Below the pieces are notes generated by a model, which made no database searches, had not been told where the DNA came from, and saw only the letters and a list, made by a program, of their open reading frames with translations. Of a DNA stretch of 64,000 nt, positions 1 through 9,288 are shown in pieces. The stretch comes from Malassezia japonica (lineage: Eukaryota; Basidiomycota; Malasseziomycetes; Malasseziales; Malasseziaceae). Each line of letters starts with the position of its first letter. Position 1 is the first letter of the stretch. The translations under genes and the position numbers were made by a program. The stretch lies in contig NC_083370.1 in NCBI RefSeq assembly GCF_029542785.1, forward strand, positions 1,116,001 to 1,180,000. The letters are read 5' to 3'.

Positions 1-1491
1 AATGTCGACGAGTCCTGGGAGAGCATTGGGCAGCTCGACAAGAGTGGAATCAACGAGTTGCCGCCCGAGCTGCGCAAGCGCCTCGACGAGGCCTTCCACG
101 AGTTCCTCAACTCGCTCTGCTCCAACTTGGATGCGACGGATGACCGCGGCGAGCCGATCCACCAGACGCTCATGCCCAAGAAGATGGCGCGGCTCGACGA
201 GTCGCCCGACTTCCGGCCGTTCAAGTTCCGTATTCAAGCTTTTACGAATGCGTTCCAGAGCGAGCTTGTGGCCCGCGGTATCCACGAGAATATCTGCTCG
301 ATCAAAAAGATCAAGCAGTACCTCTGGACACAGCCCTACATCTCCCGCTTCAACGAGGACGGGAAAAAGGCCAAGTCGAAAGGCAACCACATCTGGAATA
401 TTGAGGCGAAGAAGCTCCCCGAAGGCGGCTGGGTCTTTAGGACCTTTTCGCCAAAGATTACCGGTGCCTCGAGCAAGGTTGCTCATGTCAATGAGCGTTG
501 GACATGGAACCTGAGGATTTGGGATCCCCAGGCGTCCTCGAGCAGCATCAAGGTGGTGTACTCGGCCAACAACCTACCGTCCTGGATTCATTGGGAGGAT
601 AATGAAAAGGTGCTCACTGGTATTCCCCAGAGCACGACGCAGAGCGGCGAGGTGAGTGTCACTGCGCTCTACGTACACCTCGGCCAGCTGCATCGCCTGG
701 AGCACTCGTTCTTTTTGCAGGTGCTTCCCCAGGAGGCATTTGCTTCTGGTCAGCCCGACGATCCGCGCGGTACGGATCAGGGCGTGCGCCGCCTGGAGCA
801 GCAAGAGCGCACGGCCAACGCCGAGAACAACGATGCATCGATGCACATGATGCCGACGTCGTCGGCGCCCAACAATGGCATGCTCAACCTGCCCATGCCG
901 GGCTCAGGCATGAGCCAGGCTGAAACGCCGTTCGAGCGCGAATCGATTAAGTATGAAGTGGTCGAGCCGTCGCGTGCTCCCGATGTCCTTTCCTCCATTC
1001 CATTCCCCTTTACGCCGCCAGTATATATGGACAAGCGGCTCCAACGCATGGGTCTTGACCAAGGCATTCTCGCCCACGCCCACACGCCCGATGCCATGTC
1101 GGCAAGCCAACCTACGTACGGGCTGCCGGGCAGTAATCTGTACCCTGGGCAAAACGGCCACTCGATGCCTCAGCCCTCGCCCATGCATCAGACAGCGGTG
1201 TTTGTGGGTGGAAATGCTTCGTTGGACAAGACCACGACGCCTGCTGCAGCGCAGACGTTGCCACAAAGTCTCATGGCTCAGGACCCTTTGCGTGCGAACC
1301 AGTTATGGAACATGATTGAACGGCGACAGCAGGATCAGGTCGCCTCACTCATGCTGTCGATCCCTGCCCGGCGCCCTTCGTTCAGCCTTAATGAGCACCC
1401 TGGACAGGGTACTCCTATGTCGAATATGCCCCATGATATCGGCGCTACATTGCCACAGATCAACCACAACCCCACGCAGTCCGGATCGTGA
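1..1491 (+). CDS. Conserved fungal protein with cadherin-like fold, 5' partial
   Basis: The frame is open from the first base, so the true N-terminus lies outside the window; 496 residues are visible, ending at TGA. The first ~150 visible residues are well ordered and charged, including a stretch around residues 110-150 rich in Lys, Trp and Phe. Residues ~165-240 read like an Ig/dystroglycan-type cadherin fold, with the hallmark 'LPSWIHWEDNEKVLTGIP'. The remaining half is Met/Pro/Gln/Ser-rich and probably disordered, as in fungal transcription regulators. I do not recognise a named family; a nuclear regulatory role is inference only. It converges on the SERCA gene with 83 bp between stop codons. 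Confidence 0.6.
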   Translation, partial: NVDESWESIGQLDKSGINELPPELRKRLDEAFHEFLNSLCSNLDATDDRGEPIHQTLMPKKMARLDESPDFRPFKFRIQAFTNAFQSELVARGIHENICSIKKIKQYLWTQPYISRFNEDGKKAKSKGNHIWNIEAKKLPEGGWVFRTFSPKITGASSKVAHVNERWTWNLRIWDPQASSSSIKVVYSANNLPSWIHWEDNEKVLTGIPQSTTQSGEVSVTALYVHLGQLHRLEHSFFLQVLPQEAFASGQPDDPRGTDQGVRRLEQQERTANAENNDASMHMMPTSSAPNNGMLNLPMPGSGMSQAETPFERESIKYEVVEPSRAPDVLSSIPFPFTPPVYMDKRLQRMGLDQGILAHAHTPDAMSASQPTYGLPGSNLYPGQNGHSMPQPSPMHQTAVFVGGNASLDKTTTPAAAQTLPQSLMAQDPLRANQLWNMIERRQQDQVASLMLSIPARRPSFSLNEHPGQGTPMSNMPHDIGATLPQINHNPTQSGS

Positions 1492-1574
1492 TGTGCGGGG
1501 TCGTCATCGCTAGTCTCTGTAATATATATGTTTGTAATTGTCTGGTACAATGCATCTTCCTTTTTATCCATGGT

Positions 1575-4500
1575 CTACATATTCTTCTTTGCGGCGACGT
1601 GGCTCGACGGCGCAATGGAGCGGCGCGCAAATAACTTGCACACCTCGTCCAGGATCACCACAGGGAAAGAGATGACAAGCACGGCCAACCACTCGTCCTT
1701 GTTCAGCGGCGTGATGGAGAAGAGCTCGCGGAAGTACGGCACGTAGAGGATCATCATGTGCAGCGCCATGGACAGCGCAATGGCACCGACCAGCCACCAG
1801 TTCTTAAACGGCGGGTGCGTGAGCAGACTGTCGACTTCCGAGAGCGAGTTCAGCGCATTGAACATTTCGATCGTCACCAGAATGCTGAGACTAATCGTCG
1901 ACGCACGGTGCGCCGAGACATCGTGGAACATCTCACAGCCAATCTCGGGGAAGCGCGCAGCGCACTGGTGGAAGTGCGTCAGCTGGTAGAAGGAGATCTG
2001 GGGACCCTCCTGGTAGAACATGAACCACCACGCGTAGCCAAACACGGTCGCAACACCGACAAAGGAGCCGATGAGCATGTAGCGCACAAAGAGCCAGCGC
2101 GACACCAGGGGTTCGTCGCGCTTGCGGGGCGGCAGACGCATCACAGCACCGTCGGGGGGGTTGAAGCCGAGCGCAGTCGCGGGGAGACCATCCGTGACGA
2201 GGTTGACCCACAGCAGTTGCACAGGAATCAGCGCCTCGGGCATGCCAAGCAGCACGGTGAGGAAAATGCTCACCACTTCACCGATGTTGGACGAAATCAG
2301 GTAACGGATAAAGGACTGGGTGTTGTTGAAGATACTGCGGCCCTCTTCGATCGCCGACACGATTGTCGCAAAGTTGTTGTCGGCAAGGACCATGTCCGCC
2401 GCGAGCTTCGCAACGTCCGTGCCGGTACCCATCGCCACACCAATGTCGGCGCGCTTCAGCGCAGGTGCATCGTTGACACCGTCACCGGTCATCGCCACCA
2501 CCTCGTTCTGCGCCTGGAGCAGATCGACCATCTGGCTCTTGTGCGAGGGCTCCGTGCGTGAGAGAAGCACGGCATGCTTCGCCACCTCCGCCTTTTCCTT
2601 GTCGCTCATCATGTCCAGGTCGCGGCCCGAGAAGGAAAGCTTCGAAAGGTCACCATGGCCGTCAAACAGGCCAATCTGGCGACAGATCGCCTCGGCCGTG
2701 TGCTGGTTGTCACCAGTGATGACCACGACACGCACGCCGGCATCCATGCACTCCTTGATCGCGTCGCGCACCTCGGGGCGCGGGGGGTCACGCATACCGA
2801 CGATACCCACTAGCGAGAGGTCCTGCTCGAGCTCTGCATAGGCGCTCGGCTCGATCGGGGCCAAGGGGTTTGCCACCTTCACGTCGCGCACACCCACCGC
2901 GAGTGCACGCAGGCCGTCGCGGCCGTACTCCTGCAGTTTTTCTTGGAGCGCACTGCGCGTCTTGTCGTCCAGCGGGCGGCGCGTGTTGCGGTCAACATAG
3001 ACGTGCGTCGCGCGCGAAAAGACCGATTCTGGCGCGCCCTTGACCAGTAGACGAGTCTGCTCGCCGTCGCGCACCAGCGTAGACATCAGCTTGCGGTCGC
3101 GCGAGAATTCGAGGGTAAAGAGGCGGGAAAGCTGCTCGGTGTACTTGGCCGACACCGCGTTGGCACGCACGGCCGGCTGCGTCGCCTCGATCTGGACTTG
3201 CTGCACGGCATCGTGGTGCCCGACCTTTTCGACGAGGGTCTTGAGCGCGGCCTCGGTGGCCTGGCCGAGCGCCTTGTACTGACCGCTGGCGTCGACAGCG
3301 ATCTTGGCGTCGTTGCACACAGCGCACGTCTCGACAAGCGCCTGCATCGCGTTACCGTCCCGGTTGAGGTGCTTGATGGGCTGGCCGTCGGCCAGCGTCA
3401 GCTGGCCGTCCGGACCGAAAGACGTGCCAGACACGTTGTACTCCGTCTGGAAGTCGGACGCGAGGCAAACGCGCGTCACACTCATTTGGTTCGTCGTCAG
3501 AGTACCCGTCTTGTCCGAGCAGATGACCGTCGTCGAGCCGAGCGTCTCGACACTCGGGAGGTGGCGCACAATCGCGTTCTTGCGCGCCATCTTTTGGGTG
3601 CCGAGCGCGAGACAGGCGGTAATCACAGCAGCAAGACCCTCGGGAATAGCGGCGACAGCGAGCGCGACGGCAATCTTGAAGTAGTACATCGCGCCCCGCA
3701 GCCAGCCCTGGTGCACCGGGTCGTAAAAGTTGCGCACGTTGACAACCCAAACCAGAATACAGATGACCATGATGGCCTTGGCCAGTAGCTCGCCAAACTC
3801 GTCGAGCTTCTCCTGGAGCGGCGTCTTGCTGTCGCTCTCCTGGCCGATCTCGGTATGGATGTTACCAATGGCAGTCTGCGAGCCGGTGAGCACGACAAGA
3901 GCCAGACACGAGCCGCTAACGATGCTTGTGCCGCAGAACAGCAGGTTGGTCATGTCCTGCTTGACGGCGCGCTTGTCCGGAACCACGTCCGTGTTCTTGT
4001 AGACGCTCTCCGACTCACCAGTGAGGATCGCCTGGTCAACTTGCACGCTCGACGAGCGCAGCTCGATGATGCGGCAGTCAGCTGGCACGCGGTCGCCGGT
4101 CGAGAGGACCACGACATCACCCGGGACCAAGTCCACGGCGTTGATACGCGCCGTCTCACCGTTGCGGTTCACGATGGCCTGCTCAGGCGAGTAGGCGCGC
4201 AGAGCCTGAATTGACTGGTCAGCGTTGCGCTCCTGTAGCACACCGACAGTGGCATTGGCGACGAGGATAAGGAAGATGACACTCGGCTCGACGAGGGCGT
4301 TTGCGAGGCTGCCCTCGTTCTCGATGAGCGCAAGGACAAGAGAGACAACAGCAGAACCAAGCAGAATAATCACCAGCTGGTCCTGGAACTGCTCGAGGAT
4401 GAGTTTCCAGAGCGGGGTCGACTCGTCCTCCTCCAGCTCTGACCGTTAGCACCGCTCGCATGAGCCACCCACGTACCGTTCGGTCCATACTGCTTCTGCG

Positions 4501-4594
4501 CTTTTGCCACCTGCTCGCTTGTAAGTCCCTTCTCCGGGCTTACGCCGTAGTGGCGCAGCGCATCCTGCACAGAATAGGTCCAGGCTTGCTCCAT
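1575..4594 (-). CDS. SERCA-type P2A Ca2+-transporting ATPase
   Basis: Encodes a 993-residue P-type ATPase that would pump cytosolic Ca2+ into the ER/secretory lumen. There are two exons, 4594-4477 and 4438-1575, with a 38-nt intron (4439-4476) carrying a CTAAC branch motif; splicing restores the conserved SERCA stretch '[12 protein letters not shown]'. Visible motifs are TGES (actuator), 'PEGLAAV' in M4, the phosphorylation site '[10 protein letters not shown]' with Asp ~348, and '[21 protein letters not shown]' as the hinge, followed by the C-terminal membrane bundle. Length matches animal and basidiomycete SERCAs (~1000 aa) and is closer to SERCA than to Golgi Pmr1. The start is the Met of '[13 protein letters not shown]', the usual SERCA N-terminus. 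It is divergent from mL60, 110 bp between start codons. Confidence 0.93.
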
Positions 4595-4644
4595 GGCAGT
4601 GCGTACGCAACCACTGTTGGCTCGCGCCACGAATCTTCTTGGTA

Positions 4645-4670
4645 CACGTGGAAGGTGTCTGTCACGTGAC
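4645..4670. promoter_or_regulatory. Two CACGTG E-boxes between SERCA and mL60
   Basis: CACGTG at 4645-4650 and the 10-bp palindrome GTCACGTGAC at 4661-4670 lie in the 110-bp divergent intergenic region. CACGTG is the classic bHLH target (Cbf1 or Tye7/SREBP class). The same motif recurs close upstream of several other start codons in this window. Function is inferred. Confidence 0.5.
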
Positions 4671-4704
4671 TACATCTTCCGGCGCTGTCGTTTGTCTCAA
4701 CGCC

Positions 4705-5054
4705 ATGTCTTTTCTAGGGGCGTTCCGCCCGAGCAGCACCGCATTTGGCGGTCTTTTGTGGTACGTTGTTTGTCCTGACACGATAGGAAGAACCCGTGGC
4801 GCCTTTCTGGTACGCGCAAGTCGCGCGTCCGCCAGCGCTTGCGTGACGTGGACACGGTCATCGAAACGGTGCGGGCCAGCGGCGTGGAGTGCCACGCTCT
4901 GACCACGAACCTCGCCCTGCCGAAGGAGAATGAGATGCACCCTCGCGACAAGTACACCGTCTTCTCGCCCAAGGGTGTCGACTTCCGCAAGAGCGTGCAC
5001 AAGGTCCCGAAATGGACGCGCAAGTCGCTGCGCGTGAACCCCCGTGGTTTCTAA
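4705..5054 (+). CDS. MRPL31: Mitochondrial large-subunit ribosomal protein mL60 (Mrpl31)
   Basis: Predicted 107-residue fungal mitoribosome protein. Exon 1 (4705-4760) encodes 'MSFLGAFRPSSTAFGGLLW'; exon 2 (4787-5054) continues 'KNPWRLSGTRKSRVRQRL' and ends 'RKSLRVNPRGF'. The join gives the conserved 'GGLLWKNPWRLS' stretch of the Mrpl31 family. The intron is only 26 nt (4761-4786), begins GTACGT, contains CTGAC and ends TAG; without it the frame fails. Length and basic composition fit the family. The start codon lies 35 bp downstream of a perfect GTCACGTGAC palindrome shared with the divergent SERCA gene. Confidence 0.85.
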
Positions 5055-5170
5055 AACGTCGATCGATCGCTTCGCCCCGTGGCATGCCTTTTGCCACCTA
5101 TACCACGCAAGAAGGGATGTAGTAAAAATTCACTTATTGAATATTCTCTACCGAGTGAGTGGCTCTACAT

Positions 5171-6295
5171 TTAGAGCTGGTTAGCCGACTTGAGGTCGTC
5201 GAACGCCACGATGCAGCGCTTGACCATGGTCTTCTCACCCTCACGGAGCCAGACACGGGGGTCGTAGAACTTCTTGTTGGGCTTGTCCTTGCCCTCGGGG
5301 TTGCCGACCTGGGTAAGGAGGTAGTCCTTCTTGTTGAGGATGAAGTCACGGATACCCTCGAGGTAGGCCCACTGGGTGTCGGTGTCGACGTTCATCTTCA
5401 CCACACCGTTGACGACGGCAGTGGCGATCTCCTGCTTCTCCGAGCCCGAGCCACCGTGGAAGACCAGGAACACGGGGTTCTCCTTGTCGGTCTTGGTCTG
5501 CTCACGGACGTAATCCTGGTGCATGCGCAGGAGCTCGGGACGGAGCGAGACGTTGCCGGGCTTGTACACACCGTGCACGTTACCAAAGCCAGCAGCAATG
5601 CTGAAGTTGGGCGTGATGGCGCTGAAGGCCTTGTAGATGTCCCAGATGTCCTCGGGCTGGGTGTAGAGGGCCGAGTTGTGGACGTGCTCGTTGTTCACAC
5701 CGTCCTCCTCACCACCAGTGATACCGATCTCCATCTCGAGCCAGACACCGATCTTGGCCATGCGCTCAAGGTAGTGCAGGCAGGTCTGGATGTTCTCCTC
5801 CTTGGGCTCCTCCGACAGGTCGAGCATGTGCGAGCTGAAGAGGGGCTCGCCCGTCTTCTGGAAGTACTCCTCGTCGGCGGCGAGCATGCCGTCGAACCAG
5901 GGGAGAAGCTTCTTGGCGCAGTGGTCCGAGTGCAGGATGACCGGGACACCGTAGTCCTTCGCCACAGCACGGATGTAGTGGGCGGCGGCCACGGCACCGG
6001 CAACCGAGCCCTGCTGCTTGTCGTTGGCAAGACCCTTGCCAGCGAAGAACAGAGCACCACCCTGCGACAACTGGAGGATGACGGGCGACTTGGCGTCGCG
6101 GGCAGCCTCAAGAGCCGAGTTGGCAACCGACGAAGTCTGTCACACGTGTTAGCCTTCTGCGCGAATTGCGGGGGGGATACATACCGTCACGTTGAAAGCG
6201 GGGATGGCAAACTTGTGCTCGCGAGCATAGTCGAACACCTTGTACACGTCCTTGCCAGAGACGACGCCAGGGGGGGTAATGTCGAGCAATCCCAT
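5171..6295 (-). CDS. FBA1: Class II fructose-bisphosphate aldolase
   Basis: Encodes a 358-residue zinc-dependent aldolase that cleaves fructose 1,6-bisphosphate into glyceraldehyde 3-phosphate and dihydroxyacetone phosphate in glycolysis. Two exons, 6295-6185 and 6136-5171, flank a 48-nt intron (6137-6184) that starts GTATGT and contains CTAAC. Exon 1 starts 'MGLLDITPPGVVSGKDVYKVF'. Class II hallmarks are visible: 'VILHSDHCAKKLLPW' with zinc-binding His and catalytic Asp, 'EMEIGITGGEEDGV', 'GFGNVHGVY', 'LVFHGGSGS' and 'NVDTDTQWAY'. Length equals the yeast enzyme. Codon choice is strongly GC-ending, as expected for a highly expressed gene. Confidence 0.96.
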
Positions 6296-6532
6296 GATAG
6301 TTACAGTCGAAGTTGTGTGGTACGAACGATCGGCTTCCCCGCCCGTGTCCACCTCCCTACGCGGCGCCGGTCCCCTAAGCCTTCCGTCAGCACCCGGCGC
6401 CCTGTGCACGTCCACGCGCTGGCATTCTTCCTATACAAATGCCTATTGGCGGGAATACGTTCGATCAGGTGTTCCATGTGGAGAAAGGCCGATCATACGC
6501 AGCTAGATGCACAGGCAAAGGAAACCAACACA

Positions 6533-7267
6533 TTACAGGCCCTTTGCATAGCTGCCCTGTCTGTGCGACGGTCAGCAGGCTGCAGGTACACAATACGTAC
6601 TCATAGAACTGCTGTAGCTCTTGCACAATGCGCTCCAGCGAACTAAGCCACTCGTTCAGCTGCGCATTCACACGGTCAGCCGGCGAGCCGAGCTTTGCGT
6701 AGAAATCCTTGCGATAGGGGCACGCCTTCATAGCGAGCTACATGAGTCAGGGCACGTACCGTAAAGATGGGGCGCACCACAATGCTGTGGTGCTTGCGCA
6801 GCGAGGCTTCGTACGCCTTGGTAAAGCTCACACTCAGCTCCTCGCTGGGGTTTTCAAGCGAGCGGCGGAGCGCCTTGGCCGTAAAGTCGAGGCCGCTGCA
6901 TTAGCACAGATACGTACCGCAGGAGCCACAGGAGACCCTCGGTTGCGGTGCGCTTCTTATCGCCCGGCTGGCCCTCATTCCGGACCAGCAGTTGGAGCGT
7001 GCCAGACGTATCGGGGCCGGTCGCAAGCAGGCGCGTACGGATTTTCTGGGTGAGCCAGGCGACCTACCGCAATGTTGCCGTTCATGTCGTTCTGGACCAC
7101 AGTAAAGGCACTGCTGCCCAGCAGGTCAAAGAGCGACACGACGCCCTCCGTTGCAGAAATGAACTCGGACGTCGAGACACCATCGCTGGTGATCGGGACG
7201 TTGCTATAGGTCTGGGCGTGAGCCTGTGGGCACGTACCTTCGCAAGCGTATCAAAATACGTCGCCAT
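6533..7267 (-). CDS. Glycolipid transfer protein (GLTP/HET-C2 family), six exons
   Basis: Reconstructed from six small exons: 7267-7238, 7211-7068, 7045-6918, 6895-6760, 6737-6601 and 6560-6533. Introns are 26, 22, 22, 22 and 40 nt. The 200-residue product matches GLTP length. The glycolipid headgroup residues known from human GLTP (Asp48, Asn52, Lys55, Trp96, His140) correspond to Asp52, Asn56, Lys59 in 'NDMNGNIAK', Trp98 in 'EGLLWLLRGLDF' and His137 in 'LRKHHSIVV'. It would move glycosphingolipids between membranes in the cytosol. The last exon is the least certain; it gives 'EQGSYAKGL', resembling HET-C2 ends. An E-box lies 50 bp upstream of the start. Confidence 0.85.
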
Positions 7268-7743
7268 CGTGGTCAACCGCGCTCCACGTCGCTGGCCGTG
7301 CACGAAGCTCGTTTGGCACGTGACAATAGCGCGCACGCTTTTCCTGGAGCTTTTCCTACGGCGACCATCGCCGGCGCAACGCAGAGGTAGGTTGGTCGTG
7401 GCTGTGTGCTCGCAAGGATGAAACAAATATACACAGACCTGATCTGATCCCTTCGGGGAGGCGAGGACTACCTATATTGCCTATTTTTGCTGAGCTTGCA
7501 CACAGCCGCTCTTGTTTTGGCATGCAGACGCTAACGAGTAGAACGGGATTGGATCGCTATCGTAGCATGGCATAGTTTGTACAGAAAAAAAGGGGGAGAT
7601 CAGAGACTGTTGCTCGATGGGTCGCCGACACCACCTTGTCCACCTCGCCTCCAGCTCGGATTGCGCAAAATCGCCCAATTTTTCCATCGGCCGAGGAACG
7701 CGTTCCACCTCCTGGTCGCCCCACGCCAACCAGTCTCGTCGCG
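7268..7743. other. 476-bp divergent intergenic region, GLTP / GID4
   Basis: This is the longest gene-free stretch in the window. It holds the upstream regions of GLTP (-) and GID4 (+). CACGTG at 7317-7322 is 50 bp upstream of the GLTP start. No conserved protein, RNA gene or repeat was recognised. Confidence 0.6.
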
Positions 7744-9288
7744 ATGAGCGAGGGGGCGGAGGCATGGCGGTGCGCCTCCTGCGGCGCATCGTTCACTCTA
7801 TCCTCTTTCAATACAAATCCTCAGAATGACCCCGTCGAAGTAGCGCGTGGCGTCGCGAACCGTGGCAACGCGACGGATCGGGGCGTGCCCTCCGATATGC
7901 TCTCGTCGTCGCTGCAGGAACAGGATGCCGTGTGCGACCGGTGCATGCGCGATATATCTGCGAGCATCGCGTCGGGCAACCCGGTGGCAAGTGGTCCGAA
8001 CCACCACTTTTACAACACCTCGGCGATGACATCGACACTTCCCCGCAGTCGCGCCGAATGGGACGAGGCACTTGCACGCGAGTTCCAGCCGTTCATGCCG
8101 ATGGCCGAGAACATGCCGCGGCTGACGCTGCGCTACGGCGAGAACCCGTTCCAGCAGAGCTTGGCGGGCGACGCACCCGACCCCGCCCGCCGGGGGATCG
8201 ACGGTGGGGACGCTCGCCAGCCCCGCTCGCCGAGTGTCGAGACCGCGCGCGAGATCTTGTCTGATGCGGGCGACTCGCAGCACGGTATGCTCTCGTCGCA
8301 AGGCAACGTCCACGACCTGCTCGATGTCCTGCTCCACGACGCAGGCGACAGCGACGGGACCAACTTTGGCCCCTGGCTCATGGCGCGCAAGCGCTTCAGT
8401 GCGCAGGCCCTGCGCGATACGCACGCCGACTACACGCCGCACTCGCGCAAAGCTGCTGCGCGTGCCGAGCGCAAAGGCGTGGCGGCGGCGAACGAGCCAA
8501 TTTGGCAGGATCCGTACGCGCCGGACATGCCCCGCGACGTATCCTACCGGCGCGTGCGCCCCTCGTGCCGCGGGTGCCTGCACCCCGGCGCGGTGTTTGT
8601 GGGATCGCAGCGCAACGGGCGCAGCAGCTACCAGGTGACGGTCGAGATCACCAACGTCGATCTGAATGCCTCGACCCTCGGTGGATATCTCAAGATCTGT
8701 GGCCTGACGAAAGAGTGGCCCGAACTCACGACCTACTTTGACGCCGAGATTATCGGCCGCGACTTCCACTTTGTGACCGGCAAGTGGGACGCGACCGAGG
8801 CGGACGACATCAAGCACTGGTCGCGCTTCCCCGAGTTCCGCACGCTGCGCGAGCAGCTCGAGCGGCTCGATGCGCCGTTTGATCCTGCCGAGCAGCCGGT
8901 CGTCTTTATGCGTTGGAAAGAGCAGTTTCTCGTGCCGGACCACCGCGTGCGGAATATTAACGGCGCGAGCTTCGCCGGCTTCTATTATATCTGTGTCGCA
9001 CTGCAGGACGGCGACCTGCCGCCGTCCGAGGCGCACGTCGACCTGCTGCCCCACCACGCACGGACGCTGTCGGAGGACGCCGAGATGGCGGATCCCGCGG
9101 CGTCCGCGTGTGGCCGGGCACCAGAAACGGTGCCTGACGAGGAGCCGATGGACCCGCTGCGTGCGCCGTCGACGCGGCATCGGGGCCATATGCGCGGCTT
9201 CTATTTTCACGAAAACTCGGAGCCCTACCAGGAGCTCTCCCTGGAGTACATACCAGCGCTCTCGAGTGGCTTGTTTGAATTCCGGTAA
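7744..9288 (+). CDS. GID4: GID4/Vid24-type substrate receptor of the GID/CTLH ubiquitin ligase
   Basis: Encodes 514 residues from the first in-frame ATG (7744), uninterrupted. The C-terminal half carries the Vid24/GID4 beta-barrel: 'SRCLHPG'-like 'RGCLHPGAVFVGSQ', 'YQVTVEITNVDLNASTLGGY', 'IIGRDFHFVTGKW', 'DIKHWSRFPEF', 'VFMRWKEQFLVPDH', 'ASFAGFYYICV', and the terminal 'GFYFHENSEPYQELSL'. In yeast and human this domain reads Pro/N-degrons for ubiquitination, in yeast targeting gluconeogenic enzymes. The N-terminus has two CxxC pairs (residues ~10-13 and ~60-63) and a long acidic linker absent from short GID4s. Its TAA directly abuts the stop codon of the convergent fasciclin gene. Confidence 0.85.
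   Translation: MSEGAEAWRCASCGASFTLSSFNTNPQNDPVEVARGVANRGNATDRGVPSDMLSSSLQEQDAVCDRCMRDISASIASGNPVASGPNHHFYNTSAMTSTLPRSRAEWDEALAREFQPFMPMAENMPRLTLRYGENPFQQSLAGDAPDPARRGIDGGDARQPRSPSVETAREILSDAGDSQHGMLSSQGNVHDLLDVLLHDAGDSDGTNFGPWLMARKRFSAQALRDTHADYTPHSRKAAARAERKGVAAANEPIWQDPYAPDMPRDVSYRRVRPSCRGCLHPGAVFVGSQRNGRSSYQVTVEITNVDLNASTLGGYLKICGLTKEWPELTTYFDAEIIGRDFHFVTGKWDATEADDIKHWSRFPEFRTLREQLERLDAPFDPAEQPVVFMRWKEQFLVPDHRVRNINGASFAGFYYICVALQDGDLPPSEAHVDLLPHHARTLSEDAEMADPAASACGRAPETVPDEEPMDPLRAPSTRHRGHMRGFYFHENSEPYQELSLEYIPALSSGLFEFR

Noticed and set aside
6143..6148. CACGTG near the FBA1 5' end
   Set aside because: It lies inside the FBA1 intron next to the splice acceptor, so it was not counted as a promoter E-box.
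7204..7237. Longer GLTP first intron ending at TATAG
   Set aside because: It puts the next exon out of frame; the acceptor at 7212 keeps frame and gives 'TYSNVPITSDG'.
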